Below, in pieces: positions 1 through 8,100 of a DNA stretch of 20,671 bases. Both the position numbers and the translations under genes were made by a program. The notes under the pieces are model-generated. The model ran no database searches, had not been told where the DNA came from, and saw only the letters and a program-made list of their open reading frames with translations. The stretch comes from Spirochaetaceae bacterium. GTDB taxonomy: Bacteria; Spirochaetota; Spirochaetia; Treponematales; Breznakiellaceae. The DNA lies in the NCBI GenBank assembly GCA_031255315.1, contig JAIRSS010000008.1, positions 1-20,671 of the forward strand. The letters run 5' to 3'. How positions within the stretch are numbered: position 1 is the first letter of the stretch; each line of letters begins with the position of its first letter.

Positions 1-1080
1 GATAACCACTCAGCAGATTGAACTGGCGGCGAAGCCGTTTATCATAACCGAATACCACCGTCACCGCTATTGGTGTCCAACCTGTCAAAGCCGTCATACG
101 GCGCCTGTTCCGGAACAAGGGCGCAGCGGCCTGTTTTCGATAAGCCTTATTGCGTTTGCGGCGTATCTGAAAGGGCGCTGTCATGCATCATTCAACGCCA
201 TGAAAGATTTTTTTCAGGAAGTATTGGGGATAGGGGTAAGCCGGGGCTTTCTTGCGAAACAAATAATGAAAACGAGCGGTTCGCTGAAAGAGACGCACCG
301 GCGGTTGGTTCAGCGGCTATCCGGGGAAGAACATCTGAACATAGACGAGAGCGGGTGGAAGGAAAGGGGCTTAAAGCGGTGGATATGGGCATTTCGGGCG
401 GAGAAATACGCGGTATTTATCATACGGGGCAGCCGTGGGGAGGGAGTACTGGAAGATATACTGGGCGCCGTCTTCGGAGGGATAATCACGAGCGATTTTT
501 TTGGGGCATACCGGAAGTATAGCCGGAAGAGCGGGGTGCTGGCCCAATTTTGCTGGGCGCATTTGATACGAGAGGTGTTATTTCTGGAGACATTGAAAGA
601 CAAGGCTGTAGTACGGTACGGGAAGCGGATACTGAAACAGATACGGCTGATGTTCCAGACGATACAGCGGAAGGGGGAAACAGGGGAAAAAGCATGGAAG
701 AAGCGGATGAGGCGGCACCGGGAGCTCATAGTAAAACGGGCTTTGGGTACGGTACCGGAACAAAAAGAAGCAAAACTCATAGCGAAACGTTTTAGGGGAT
801 GGGAAGAGGAATACTTTAGATTTATAGACAGAGATCTTGAACCGACGAATAACGCGGCGGAATTGACAATACGGCAAGCGGTCCTTGACCGGATGGTAAC
901 TCAAGGCAGCCGTGGTATACGCGGTAATGAGTGGCACGAACGTTTCTGGACCGTTCTTACAAGATGTAATTTACAATACGTACCAATAATAGATTATCTG
1001 AAGCATTGTCTGTCTGTGTATTTTGACATAAATCCATCCTCTAATTGCGTAAATCTTGCTTCATGATCGTGACCGGTTAC
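1..1080 (+). mobile_element. Right-hand part of an IS66-family insertion sequence (left part outside the window)
   Basis: The block consists of the IS66 transposase 3' portion plus a short tail. A candidate right terminal end lies at about 1068-1080 (GTGACCGGTTAC), immediately after the transposase stop. Its reverse complement begins GTAACCGG, in the style of IS66 ends, which usually begin with GTAA. The left end and any accessory IS66 genes (tnpA, tnpB) are not in the window, so the boundary and the target duplication cannot be confirmed. The transposase call is firm; the exact right end is a guess. Confidence 0.6.
2..1066 (+). CDS. IS66-family transposase (TnpC type), 3' part, 5' end beyond window edge
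   Basis: This is a DDE transposase that moves the IS66 element. The frame is open from base 2 with no stop (354 residues visible), so the first Met at 200 is internal and not a start. Upstream of that Met the frame encodes a Cys-x2-Cys zinc-finger-like stretch (HRYWCPTCQ, about residues 22-30), as in IS66 transposases. The catalytic core is complete: Asp in NIDESGW (about residue 115), Asp in IITSDFFGAY (about 165) and Glu in EPTNNAAELTIR (about 287). An FCWAHLIRE motif lies between the second and third. No frameshift or stop interrupts the visible part, so this copy may be intact or recently active. Full-length family members are roughly 450-540 residues, so about 100-180 residues are off the left edge. 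Confidence 0.9.
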   Translation: MTTQQIELAAKPFIITEYHRHRYWCPTCQSRHTAPVPEQGRSGLFSISLIAFAAYLKGRCHASFNAMKDFFQEVLGIGVSRGFLAKQIMKTSGSLKETHRRLVQRLSGEEHLNIDESGWKERGLKRWIWAFRAEKYAVFIIRGSRGEGVLEDILGAVFGGIITSDFFGAYRKYSRKSGVLAQFCWAHLIREVLFLETLKDKAVVRYGKRILKQIRLMFQTIQRKGETGEKAWKKRMRRHRELIVKRALGTVPEQKEAKLIAKRFRGWEEEYFRFIDRDLEPTNNAAELTIRQAVLDRMVTQGSRGIRGNEWHERFWTVLTRCNLQYVPIIDYLKHCLSVYFDINPSSNCVNLAS

Positions 1081-1271
1081 AATTATTTTATGTAAACCCC
1101 CGGCTATGCCGTGCCGTGCGTGAGTCGAACAGAGAAAAGTAAATTGGCTGTGAAAAATTCAATAAACCGGCGCTGGAGGCGTGCAAAAATTGGAAAGTAA
1201 ATTTGCCGGACCCGTAAGCACCATAAGTATTGAAGCAAAAATTAAGGAAACAAGAGCAAGGGAGAGCGCCA

Positions 1272-1301
1272 ATAAAAAATCCCCGCCGCAGAGCGGCGGG
1301 G
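1272..1301 (-). terminator. Rho-independent terminator on the minus strand
   Basis: A perfect 9-bp stem (1281-1289 with 1293-1301, 3-base loop) is made only of G and C. Read on the minus strand it is followed by a run of T (from the AATAAAAAAT at 1271-1280). That is the classic intrinsic terminator layout. No recognisable minus-strand gene ends just before it, so it may be left over from a lost gene or belong to a small RNA. Confidence 0.55.
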
Positions 1302-1334
1302 TATTGAAGATTTCTCCTTGAAATCTTTGCGTAT

Positions 1335-1386
1335 GCGGGGGAACAAATTCCCCGCACCCCAGTTTTACCCGCCCCAAGGGGCGGGG
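1335..1386. repeat. Two adjacent GC-rich hairpins
   Basis: The first hairpin pairs GCGGGG at 1335-1340 with CCCCGC at 1350-1355, extendable by two weaker pairs. The second is the near-perfect palindrome CCCGCCCC-AA-GGGGCGGG at 1368-1385. Neither is followed by a T-run on either strand. The second resembles the palindromes at 1281-1301 and 2236-2255, all built on CCCGCC/GGCGGG. They may be ends or structural parts of a small mobile element. Confidence 0.4.
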
Positions 1387-1525
1387 TATCTACCCAAGGG
1401 AATCAAAATATTCTGTGGGAGAAAAAATATTTGTAAGTTGATTGCCCCCTTTAAGGAGGCTTCCTAAAGCCACCGGCTATGCCGGTTGATTATTACTTAG
1501 AGGTTTTGAAACAGCCTCTCACACC

Positions 1526-2110
1526 ATGAAATTAACCCAGGAACAGTGGAAAAAAAATTATTGCCTTTTTCCTAAACAGCGGGGGAAACGTGAACGTCGA
1601 TACCAGCCGCTTCCTTGACGCCATAATCTATATCTGCGGAAACGGCTGCACATAGCGGGCCCTCCCTGAGACCTTCGGCCCCCGGTATACCATTTACGTC
1701 AGAATCAACCGGCAGGCAAAAAACGGCGTGTCGGAACGGATTTTTCACGCTCTTCAAGAGGAACCGATAACAAACAGGCGGATAACGGTGGTTTCCCTGG
1801 ATTCAAGCTCGGTCACGGTGCATCCTTACGGAGAGGGGCCGCTGTTGTTGTTAGTGGGCCGGGCGTATGAGGGGAGGGAAACTCGACGGCCGGCGTTTGA
1901 GTTGGAGAATAGTCCGGTAGTACCGATGAAGAAAAACTGGAAGGAACCCGGGGAAAATGACAAGGAGATGTATAAACAGAGGAATGAGGTGGAGCGGATG
2001 TTCCGGTAGTTAAGGGGTACAGGCGGATAGGGACGGGGTATGACAAGATGGACCTGATAGTTTCCACATGTATCTATCGTGCCGTGGGTGTTATCGTCAT
2101 GTGCTCGTTG
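1526..2110 (+). pseudogene. Broken IS5-family transposase
   Basis: This is a remnant of an IS5-type DDE transposase with at least four lesions. It begins ATG-AAA-TTA at 1526 (MKLTQEQW). It shifts frame near the G-run at about 1580-1586; the original frame stops at 1616. It then continues as FLDAIIYICGNGCT with a stop (TAG, 1653-1655) where the family has Trp. The next segment (SERIFHALQEEP...SLDSSSVTVHPYG) ends at about 1833 and jumps directly to LLLLVGRAYEGRETR, so roughly 70 residues of the usual middle, including a catalytic-core portion, are deleted. YKQRNEVERMFR (to about 2006) is followed by a stop and another shift, after which RRIGTGYDKMDLI continues to about 2110. It cannot produce transposase. 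Confidence 0.8.
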
Positions 2111-2280
2111 ATTGGAAGGCCGGGTACATACCCCGCCCTTCAGGCGATAAAGGTAGCACTATCGATATGATGTTTATAAAGGCAAATTGGGTATGGACCC
2201 GGTCAGTATAATAAATTTCCTATCCAACGACGATACCCCGCCCTTTAGGGCGGGGAGCGTCATTTCACGTAGCGTGAACA
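2111..2280. repeat. Non-coding tail of IS debris with two hairpins
   Basis: No gene is visible. A 9-bp GC palindrome lies at 2236-2244/2247-2255 (CCCCGCCCT-TT-AGGGCGGGG). A 6-bp hairpin TTCACG-TAG-CGTGAA follows at 2264-2278. The first resembles the palindromes at 1281-1301 and 1368-1385. None has a T-run, so terminator function is not supported; a mobile-element end is a reasonable alternative. Confidence 0.4.
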
Positions 2281-2308
2281 GGCCCTAGTTTAAAGTATTG
2301 AATTCAGC

Positions 2309-2336
2309 TATACTATTTTATATTTCTTAACAGGAG
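2309..2336 (+). promoter_or_regulatory. Candidate -10 box and Shine-Dalgarno for the HigA-like gene
   Basis: TATACT at 2309-2314 is a good -10 hexamer about 28 bases before the ATG at 2343. The matching -35 position (TAGTTT, 2286-2291) is poor. AGGAG at 2332-2336, six bases before the ATG, is a proper ribosome binding site. The layout gives a normal short leader. Confidence 0.4.
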
Positions 2337-2342
2337 TTTTTT

Positions 2343-2804
2343 ATGGCAAAGCAAACTATTCTTGTGCCTGGAGCCGTACTTAAGGAACAATATCTTGATA
2401 AGTACGGCATTACGGTCTCAAAACTATCGGAAGATATCGGACTCAGCCCCTCCGCTATCAGGCAGCTTATTAACGGCAGGTTGAAAATCAGCCTCGAAAT
2501 AGCCCTTAAGCTGGAAAAATATTTTGAGAAACCTGTCAAATACTGGATTGATCTCCAGAACGCCTACAGTCTCGCCGCTTTGGCTAAGGACCCGGAGCTT
2601 CAGAAGGAATTAAAAAATATCCCTAAGGCGCAGAAAATTCCGGTCTCAAAAAAAACCGCGGGAAAAGCGGACGGAAAGAAAGGAGCCGCCCCTAAAGGCG
2701 TGAAGAACGCTGCGGAACAAAAGCCGGCTGCGGGAAAACAATCACAGGTAAAGGCTGGCCGGAAACCCCGGGCGGGAAAATCTCAGAACGGCGCTGCTGT
2801 CTGA
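2343..2804 (+). CDS. HigA/VapI-type XRE DNA-binding protein with lysine-rich tail (orphan antitoxin-like)
   Basis: The N-terminal part (about residues 7-85) matches the HigA family: a PGAVLKEQYLDKYGITVSK opening, a helix-turn-helix (LSEDIGLSPSAIRQLINGR), then a dimerisation end with FEKPVKYWIDLQNAYSL. HigA proteins bind their own promoter and neutralise a HigB ribonuclease. No HigB-like frame is present upstream or downstream, so this is either an orphan or a plain regulator. From about residue 97 to 153 the protein carries a K/A/G-rich, low-complexity tail resembling the basic tails of histone-like proteins; HigA proteins are normally about 95-110 residues and lack it. The start is supported by AGGAG six bases upstream. 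The MFS gene follows after 7 bases, so the two are likely co-transcribed. Confidence 0.75.
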   Translation: MAKQTILVPGAVLKEQYLDKYGITVSKLSEDIGLSPSAIRQLINGRLKISLEIALKLEKYFEKPVKYWIDLQNAYSLAALAKDPELQKELKNIPKAQKIPVSKKTAGKADGKKGAAPKGVKNAAEQKPAAGKQSQVKAGRKPRAGKSQNGAAV

Positions 2805-2811
2805 CGGGAAT

Positions 2812-4059
2812 ATGCAAAAGACAGCCGGGGATGCATCCCGTAATAAAAGACCGCGTATTCCCGCCGTTTTCCTGGCCGTGTACCGCCCTGGCGTTAAATT
2901 CGGGCGGTTCTTAAGCGTACTCGTTTTTTCCGGCGTGGCTTTTGGACTGTACCGGGGGATTCAGGATAACTATCTGGCGGAAATAGTACACATTTCCGCC
3001 TTTGAACGGGGAATCGTTGAATTCTTTCGGGAAATCCCGGGGCTTCTGGTGATTTTCATCTTGGCCGCGTTGTACCGGTTCTCCGAGGGCAGAATATTCA
3101 AAATAGGCGTCTGTATAATGACCGCCGGTATTTTTGGGCTGCTCCTGAGCGGAACCGGTAAAGTCATTGTCGTAATGAACATGGTTCTTTTCAGCTTTGG
3201 AGAACACATCATCATGCCGGTACGCAGCACCATCTCCCTGGATCTGGCGGAACGGAATAAGGGCGGAGCTTCCCTGGGAATCACAACGGCTATCAGTAAC
3301 GTGGGAAACATCGCGGGGTTTGTGGTGGTTACCCTCTTGTTTTTTGTGTTTTCCCGGCTTGGATTTGAACGGACCGATTTACTGCGGTTTAAATCGGTGT
3401 TAGTTCTTTCCGGACTGTTGATGCTGGGAGCGGTATTGACGGTTTTGGTTATGCGGGAATCCCCGGTCAAGACTGCTCGCCGGCGTTTTTATTTCGCCAA
3501 AAAATTTTTCAAGTTTTATATGCTGGAGGTTTTTTACGGTGCGCGGAAACAGATTTTCATCACCTTTGCGCCCTATGTGCTTATCCTGCATTACGGCGCC
3601 GATACATCAATTATTTCCCTGCTCCTGGCCGTCTGCGCCGTGTTTGGGTTCGTTTTAAGCCCCCTTATGGGGCGGCTTATTGATAAGGCGGGGTATAAGT
3701 TCGTCATGGTTGCCGATACGTTGATTCTCGTCGTTGTCTGTCTGCTTTACGGCTTCGCCCACCGGATCTTCCCGGCGCGCATCGCGTTTATTGTGGTCTG
3801 CGTCAATTATGTTTTGGATTCCATCATATCCCTGGCCAGCATGGCCAGTAACGTGTACGTCCAGGACATCGCGTCCGGACCGGAAGAAATCACCGCCACC
3901 CTGTCTACCGGGGTGTCGGTGAACCATGTAATCAGTATTATTATCGCCTTGATGGGCGGCTGGTTATGGAAGACTGCCGGCATAGAGGCGCTGTTCTCCA
4001 TGAGCGCAGTTCTGGGGGTAATCAATTCCATCTATGCCGCGACCATCAAAAAATCTTAG
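2812..4059 (+). CDS. Major facilitator superfamily transporter
   Basis: This 415-residue inner-membrane protein has about 12 hydrophobic segments in two halves joined by a basic loop (VMRESPVKTARRRFYFAKKFF, about residues 214-234). That is the size and layout of MFS carriers. The second half carries an MFS-like loop motif (LSPLMGRLIDKAGYKF). The substrate cannot be told from the sequence. The start ATG lies 7 bases after the stop of the HigA-like gene, with a weak GGGA ribosome site, which indicates translational coupling in one operon. A DNA-binding protein paired with an exporter-like protein suggests local control of the transporter, but this is inference. Its stop codon overlaps the stop of the convergent aldo/keto reductase. 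Confidence 0.8.
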   Translation: MQKTAGDASRNKRPRIPAVFLAVYRPGVKFGRFLSVLVFSGVAFGLYRGIQDNYLAEIVHISAFERGIVEFFREIPGLLVIFILAALYRFSEGRIFKIGVCIMTAGIFGLLLSGTGKVIVVMNMVLFSFGEHIIMPVRSTISLDLAERNKGGASLGITTAISNVGNIAGFVVVTLLFFVFSRLGFERTDLLRFKSVLVLSGLLMLGAVLTVLVMRESPVKTARRRFYFAKKFFKFYMLEVFYGARKQIFITFAPYVLILHYGADTSIISLLLAVCAVFGFVLSPLMGRLIDKAGYKFVMVADTLILVVVCLLYGFAHRIFPARIAFIVVCVNYVLDSIISLASMASNVYVQDIASGPEEITATLSTGVSVNHVISIIIALMGGWLWKTAGIEALFSMSAVLGVINSIYAATIKKS

Positions 4060-4976
4060 GGTAAGGTATTACCCGCCGCTAGGTAGAGTTCGTACCATTC
4101 TTCGCGGGTCAGCGTAATGTCAGCCGCTTTCACACAGTCTTTGAGGCGTCCGGTATTCATGGTACCGGTAACGGGCTGGAAGGCGGCGGGATGCCGGAGC
4201 AGCCACGCCAGCGCGATGGTAACGCCGGATACCGAATATTTCTCCGCGATACGGTCTATTTTCGCGTTAAGTTCGGGAAACTTCTCGTTCCCCAAAAATA
4301 CGCCTTCAAAAAAACCGTATTGGAAGGGAGACCAGGGCTGAATCGTAATGTTTTCCAGGCGGCAGAAATCCAGAACGCCGCCGTCCCGGTCCACCGCCGA
4401 GTCGTCAAGCATGTTCGCGTGGAGGCTCTGGGAAATCATCGCGGCGTTGGTGATGGAAAGTTGCATCTGGTTTGCCACAATAGGTTGTTTGACATACTTT
4501 TGCAGAAGCCGGATCAGGGAGGGCCGCTGGTTCGACACCCCAAAGTACCGCACCTTGCCCGAAGCGTGGAGTTCGTCGAAGGCCGCCGCCACCTCTTCGG
4601 GCTCCACCAAGGCGTCGGGACGGTGCAGCAATAGTACGTCAATGCAGCCGGTTTTTAGCCGTTTGAGGCTGCCGTCCACGGACTTGAGGATGTGATCTTT
4701 AGAGAAATCAAAGGCGATCCCCGGCCTGATGCCGCATTTGGTCTGGAGAAATATCGTTTCCCTGACTGCGGGGCTCATCCCTATCGCTTCCGCGAAGATA
4801 GATTCGCAGGCCCCGCCGCCGTATACATCGGCGTGGTCAAAAAAATTGGCGCCCAGTTCCAAAGCGGTCTTAACAAATGTTTCGGCTTCCGTCTTGGGCA
4901 TCCTGTTGATCCGCATACATCCTACGGCGACGACCGGAACAGTGAGATCCGATGATCCCAGATTGATGGTTTTCAT
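4056..4976 (-). CDS. Aldo/keto reductase (YdhF-like)
   Basis: This 306-residue NADPH-dependent oxidoreductase is predicted to reduce aldehydes and ketones in the cytoplasm; the physiological substrate is unknown. The catalytic tetrad of the superfamily is intact: Asp47 and Tyr52 (FFDHADVYG), Lys80 (LQTKCG) and His118 (LLLHRPD). The overall sequence, including WSPFQYGFFEG and TGTMNTGRLKDC near the end, resembles the YdhF branch. The start is supported by AAGGAG (4985-4990 on the complement) eight bases upstream. The last codons overlap the end of the convergent MFS gene (4056-4059), so the two stop codons share the bases TTAG. Two candidate promoters lie upstream, one of MerR type. Confidence 0.88.
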   Translation of the reverse strand: MKTINLGSSDLTVPVVAVGCMRINRMPKTEAETFVKTALELGANFFDHADVYGGGACESIFAEAIGMSPAVRETIFLQTKCGIRPGIAFDFSKDHILKSVDGSLKRLKTGCIDVLLLHRPDALVEPEEVAAAFDELHASGKVRYFGVSNQRPSLIRLLQKYVKQPIVANQMQLSITNAAMISQSLHANMLDDSAVDRDGGVLDFCRLENITIQPWSPFQYGFFEGVFLGNEKFPELNAKIDRIAEKYSVSGVTIALAWLLRHPAAFQPVTGTMNTGRLKDCVKAADITLTREEWYELYLAAGNTLP

Positions 4977-4995
4977 ACATAGTGCTCCTTATGTA

Positions 4996-5023
4996 ATAAT
5001 GCTGGTGTACGGGGTTGCGTCAA
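4996..5023 (-). promoter_or_regulatory. Proximal promoter of the aldo/keto reductase
   Basis: On the minus strand TTGACG (5018-5023) is followed after 16 bases by CATTAT (4996-5001), then by the ribosome site and start codon. The hexamers match consensus at 5/6 and 4/6 positions. A transcript from here would have a short leader of roughly 10-15 bases containing the AAGGAG. Confidence 0.4.
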
Positions 5024-5136
5024 AATCAGCGGTTTGGAACAGCCCCGCCCGGCTTCGGTATACACGGCGTCATTGGCGGCCGCGTCCCCCATAGCAGGCG
5101 GCGTTTAATGCGCGGTTATTCCGAAATCCGCCCTGT

Positions 5137-5167
5137 AGTCTATATGTTCACATGAACGTTAAGTCAA
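5137..5167 (-). promoter_or_regulatory. Candidate MerR-type promoter/operator pointing at the aldo/keto reductase
   Basis: On the minus strand TTGACT (5162-5167) and TAGACT (5137-5142) are 19 bases apart. The perfect dyad GTTCA-TG-TGAAC (5146-5157) sits at the centre of that spacer. An over-long 19-base spacer with a central dyad is the hallmark of promoters bound by MerR-family activators. An alternative reading is TTGACT-17-TATAGA (5139-5144), an ordinary promoter. No MerR gene lies in the window. Confidence 0.4.
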
Positions 5168-5220
5168 GAGGGGATCCCCGGCTCTAAAACACAGAATTAC
5201 CAGAAATTGCTGATATACAT

Positions 5221-5256
5221 GGGGCTGTTCCAAATCTGACATGTTGGAACAGCCCC
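5221..5256. repeat. Perfect 13-bp hairpin of the GGGGCTGTTCCAA repeat, possible secA terminator
   Basis: GGGGCTGTTCCAA (5221-5233) pairs exactly with TTGGAACAGCCCC (5244-5256) around a 10-base loop. It lies 45 bases beyond the secA stop, a plausible place for termination, but no T-run follows on either strand. Related copies are at 5034-5046 and 14593-14651. Confidence 0.6.
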
Positions 5257-5300
5257 GCGGAACGCGGAATCGATAAAACCCGATAGACCAGCGGCGGAAC

Positions 5301-8063
5301 CTATCGTCCGTGACAGAACTTGTATTTCTTCCCGGAACCGCACGGACAGGGGTCGTTCCGCCCCACCTTGGGATATGCTCTGACCACCGTAACCGCCTCG
5401 CCCTGGGATTGGGCGGCGGGCCCGGGTTTCCCGCGCTCCCCGGATGAACCAGAACCGCCTGAGAAGGCCCCCATTGAACCGTGGCTTGCCGAGAGAGCGG
5501 CGGTTGAAGACCGGGTCCTGGTTTCCCGTCCGCCTCCCGTCTGTATCCGCACCAAATGAACCCTGGAAGCGATTTCCGTGCGTATGGTATCTATCATGGT
5601 GTCGAAAATCTGAAATCCTTCGATCTTGTATTCCGTAAGGGGGTTTTTTTGGGCATACCCTCTCAGGTACACCGCCTCCCGCAAACCTTCCATGTTTTCC
5701 AAATGATCAAGCCACTTACGGTCTATAGACTGGAGGTATTGCATCCTGATGAAGGAATTGAGATTGGCTTCGCCAACCAGGGCCTCTTTATTGTTAATGT
5801 CCTCTTCCTGGCCCCGGAGAATCCGTTCCTCCAGTTTTTCCGCCGCCATATCTTCTTTGGTTTCCCCTTCGCAGCGCAGGGTATACCCGAATTGGGCCTT
5901 GAGGTACGCGGCCAGTTCCAGAACGGCCTCGTCCTGATTCCTGCGCTGGGTGATCCGGAAGGTTCCCAACGCCGCGCGGACCATTTCGGCGGAAGCCTCG
6001 TTTACCCTGGCCTTCAGGCCGGCGTCCTGCAGAATGGCGTCCCGCTGCTCGTAGATAAATTTCCGCTGCTGGTTAAGCACATCGTCGTATTCCAAAAGAT
6101 GCTTGCGGATCTCGAAGTTCCGTTCTTCAACCTTCTTTTGGGCTTTTTCTATGCTCCGGTTTAACCAGGGATGATAGATGGGTTCCCCGGCTTCCATGCC
6201 GATGCGGGACATCAGCCCCTTAATATTGTCGCCCCCGAAGAGGCGCATCAGGTCGTCGTCCATTGAGATGAAGAATTTAGACCGCCCCGGATCGCCCTGC
6301 CGTCCGCCCCGCCCCCGCAACTGGTTGTCAATCCGGCGGCTTTCGTGGCGTTCAGTACCGATGACGTAGAGGCCGCCCAGCGTTTTTACTTCTTCATAAT
6401 CGGCCCGCCACTTTTCATACTCTTCCTTGAGGCACTGGGCGTATTTTTCCGGCGGCGCTTCGGTCCCCGCCCGCTTGCGGGCCCGGTGTTCCGGACTGCC
6501 CCCAAGCTTTATGTCCGTCCCCCGTCCGGCCATATTGGTGGCTATGGTTACCGCGCCCTTGGCGCCGGCCTCCGCAATAATAGCCGCCTCCCGGGCGTGG
6601 TTCTTGGCGTTAAGCACCTCGTGGCGTATTCCCCGGCGGGTGAGGAGGCTTGAGACAATCTCCGACTTTTCAATAGACACCGTACCCACAAGGAGCGGCT
6701 GCCCGCGTTTATAGGCCCCGGCGATTTCATCGCACAGGGCATGGAATTTATCTTTTTCGTTGAGGAATACCACATCATCTTCATCGTTCCGGACTACCGG
6801 CAGGTTTGTAGGAATCACCACCACATCCAGATTGTAGATTTTGCTGAATTCCACCGCTTCGGTGTCGGCGGTTCCGGTCATGCCGGAAATTTTTTCGTAA
6901 AGCCGGAAGTAGTTCTGGAAGGTGATAGTCGCCAGCGTCCGGTTCCGCTGGGCAATCTTGATCCGCTCCTTAGCTTCGATAGCTTGATGCAGCCCGTCGG
7001 AATACCGCCGGCCGTAGAGAATACGTCCGGTGAACTCATCCACGATTTGAACCTGCCCATCCTGCACCACATAGTCCACGTCCAGGTGAAACAGCTTATG
7101 GGCCCGCAGCGCCTGGGTAAAATAGTGAAGGTATTCAAAATTTTCCTCGTCTACAATGGCCCCTTTGATAAGGTTTCGTTTTTGGAGCAGTTCCTCAATC
7201 TTGGCAAGCCCCGCGTTGGTAAAGGACACGTTCTTGTTCTTCTCGTTGACCTTGTAATCACCGATAACTTCTTCGCCCTGCGCCTCGTCAGGATAATCGC
7301 CGTCTTCCTTCTTTTTGACTTCCTCCAGAGTTCCCAACAGCCGGTCAACCTCGGCGTACTTAAAGGTGTCGTCTTCGGCGGCCCCGGAAATGATGAGGGG
7401 GGTCCGGGCTTCGTCTATAAGGATGGAGTCTATCTCGTCCACGACGCAGAAGGCGTGGCCCCGCTGTACCCGGCCGTCCATGTCCCAGCGCATATTGTCC
7501 CGAAGATAATCAAAGCCGAACTCATTATTGGTCCCGTAGGTGATGTCGCAGGCGTAGTTCTGTTTCCGCCGTTCATTGTCCATATCCGAAAGGATGGTCC
7601 CCACCGTAAGGCCCAGGTAGCTGAAAACCGGGCGCATCCAGCCGGCGTCCCGGTCTGCAAGATAGTCGTTCACCGTAACTACGTGGACCCCCTTGCCGGA
7701 AAGAGCGTTCAGATAGGCCGCGGAGACGCTCATCAAAGTCTTGCCTTCCCCGGTCTTCATCTCGACGATCTTCCCCTGGTGAAGCACGATGGAGCCCAGA
7801 ACCTGCACATCGTAGGGCCGCTCCCCCAAGTTACGCCGGGCGGCTTCCCGGGCCAGGGCGAAGGCTTCCGGAAGCAGCGCGTCCAGACTTTCCCCCCGGG
7901 CGTATTGTTCCTTGAAACGGAGGGTCATCCGGGGGAATTCTTCCGCCGCCAGGGAAGCAGCCCAAGCTTCCTTTTCGTTTACTCGGTGCAATATAGGCAA
8001 AAGCGCCTTAAGATCCCGTTCATGCTGGGAACCAAACAGGGCTTTGACAAATTTCTCAAACAT
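5301..8063 (-). CDS. secA: Preprotein translocase ATPase SecA
   Basis: SecA is the ATPase motor that drives unfolded preproteins through SecYEG. The 920-residue protein has Walker A (KTGEGKT, about 103-109), Walker B ([16 protein letters not shown], about 207-222), a preprotein cross-linking region, the second helicase motor with [13 protein letters not shown] and [11 protein letters not shown], and the scaffold/wing part. It ends in a complete SEC-C zinc-binding motif, Cys-x-Cys-x8-Cys-His at 906, 908, 917 and 918. Between the wing and the SEC-C motif is the usual variable Ser/Gly-rich linker. I chose the start at 8063 ([12 protein letters not shown]), which aligns with other SecA N-termini and sits 8 bases after a strong -10 box. 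A longer frame from 8087 would add eight atypical residues and would overlap the promoter. It is divergent from the lipoprotein gene. Confidence 0.97.
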   Translation of the reverse strand: MFEKFVKALFGSQHERDLKALLPILHRVNEKEAWAASLAAEEFPRMTLRFKEQYARGESLDALLPEAFALAREAARRNLGERPYDVQVLGSIVLHQGKIVEMKTGEGKTLMSVSAAYLNALSGKGVHVVTVNDYLADRDAGWMRPVFSYLGLTVGTILSDMDNERRKQNYACDITYGTNNEFGFDYLRDNMRWDMDGRVQRGHAFCVVDEIDSILIDEARTPLIISGAAEDDTFKYAEVDRLLGTLEEVKKKEDGDYPDEAQGEEVIGDYKVNEKNKNVSFTNAGLAKIEELLQKRNLIKGAIVDEENFEYLHYFTQALRAHKLFHLDVDYVVQDGQVQIVDEFTGRILYGRRYSDGLHQAIEAKERIKIAQRNRTLATITFQNYFRLYEKISGMTGTADTEAVEFSKIYNLDVVVIPTNLPVVRNDEDDVVFLNEKDKFHALCDEIAGAYKRGQPLLVGTVSIEKSEIVSSLLTRRGIRHEVLNAKNHAREAAIIAEAGAKGAVTIATNMAGRGTDIKLGGSPEHRARKRAGTEAPPEKYAQCLKEEYEKWRADYEEVKTLGGLYVIGTERHESRRIDNQLRGRGGRQGDPGRSKFFISMDDDLMRLFGGDNIKGLMSRIGMEAGEPIYHPWLNRSIEKAQKKVEERNFEIRKHLLEYDDVLNQQRKFIYEQRDAILQDAGLKARVNEASAEMVRAALGTFRITQRRNQDEAVLELAAYLKAQFGYTLRCEGETKEDMAAEKLEERILRGQEEDINNKEALVGEANLNSFIRMQYLQSIDRKWLDHLENMEGLREAVYLRGYAQKNPLTEYKIEGFQIFDTMIDTIRTEIASRVHLVRIQTGGGRETRTRSSTAALSASHGSMGAFSGGSGSSGERGKPGPAAQSQGEAVTVVRAYPKVGRNDPCPCGSGKKYKFCHGR

Positions 8064-8071
8064 AATGGGTA

Positions 8072-8100
8072 ACTGTACCGTGTACATCCGTAATTGACAA
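8072..8100 (-). promoter_or_regulatory. secA promoter, predicted leaderless
   Basis: On the minus strand TTGTCA (8095-8100) is followed after exactly 17 bases by TACAGT (8072-8077). Eight bases later is the secA ATG (8061-8063). Transcription would start at or within a base or two of the ATG, and no Shine-Dalgarno is present. The -35 box overlaps the plus-strand -35 box of the divergent lipoprotein gene. Confidence 0.6.

Larger units (their letters stand above)
1067..1525. other. Non-coding stretch with GC-rich palindromes
   Basis: I see no convincing gene here. The short open frames (for example minus 1088-1357) lack family resemblance and look accidental. The stretch holds several hairpins, listed separately, and two copies of the 12-mer CCGGCTATGCCG (1100-1111 and 1473-1484). 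It lies between two insertion-sequence remnants and probably is accumulated mobile-element end sequence. Confidence 0.5.
4977..5300. other. 324-base intergenic region with promoters and inverted repeats
   Basis: No gene is visible between the aldo/keto reductase start and the secA stop. The region holds two minus-strand promoter candidates, one repeat arm TTGGAACAGCCCC at 5034-5046, and a perfect hairpin of the same repeat at 5221-5256. The arm at 5034-5046 and the arm at 5221-5233 are perfect 13-base inverted copies flanking about 174 bases, so the segment 5034-5233 could be a small miniature inverted-repeat element. Confidence 0.5.

Noticed and set aside
200..1066. Met at 200 as the start of the transposase
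   Set aside because: The frame is open back to base 2 and the upstream residues include the IS66 zinc-finger region.
1088..1357. Minus-strand small protein in the IS debris
   Set aside because: It is Cys/Phe-rich with no family resemblance, it crosses hairpins and the terminator, and it has no ribosome site that I could find.
1081..2280. A CRISPR array or omega-RNA in the palindrome-rich stretch
   Set aside because: The palindromes are not regularly spaced, there are only three loosely related copies, and no cas or tnpB gene is present.
6741..8072. Plus-strand open frame of 443 codons opposite secA
   Set aside because: It is the antisense shadow of secA: no family resemblance, low-complexity His/Val/Pro-rich translation, and secA is unmistakable on the other strand.
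8064..8087. Longer secA start at 8087
   Set aside because: It adds eight residues not found in SecA proteins and would place the start upstream of the -10 box.
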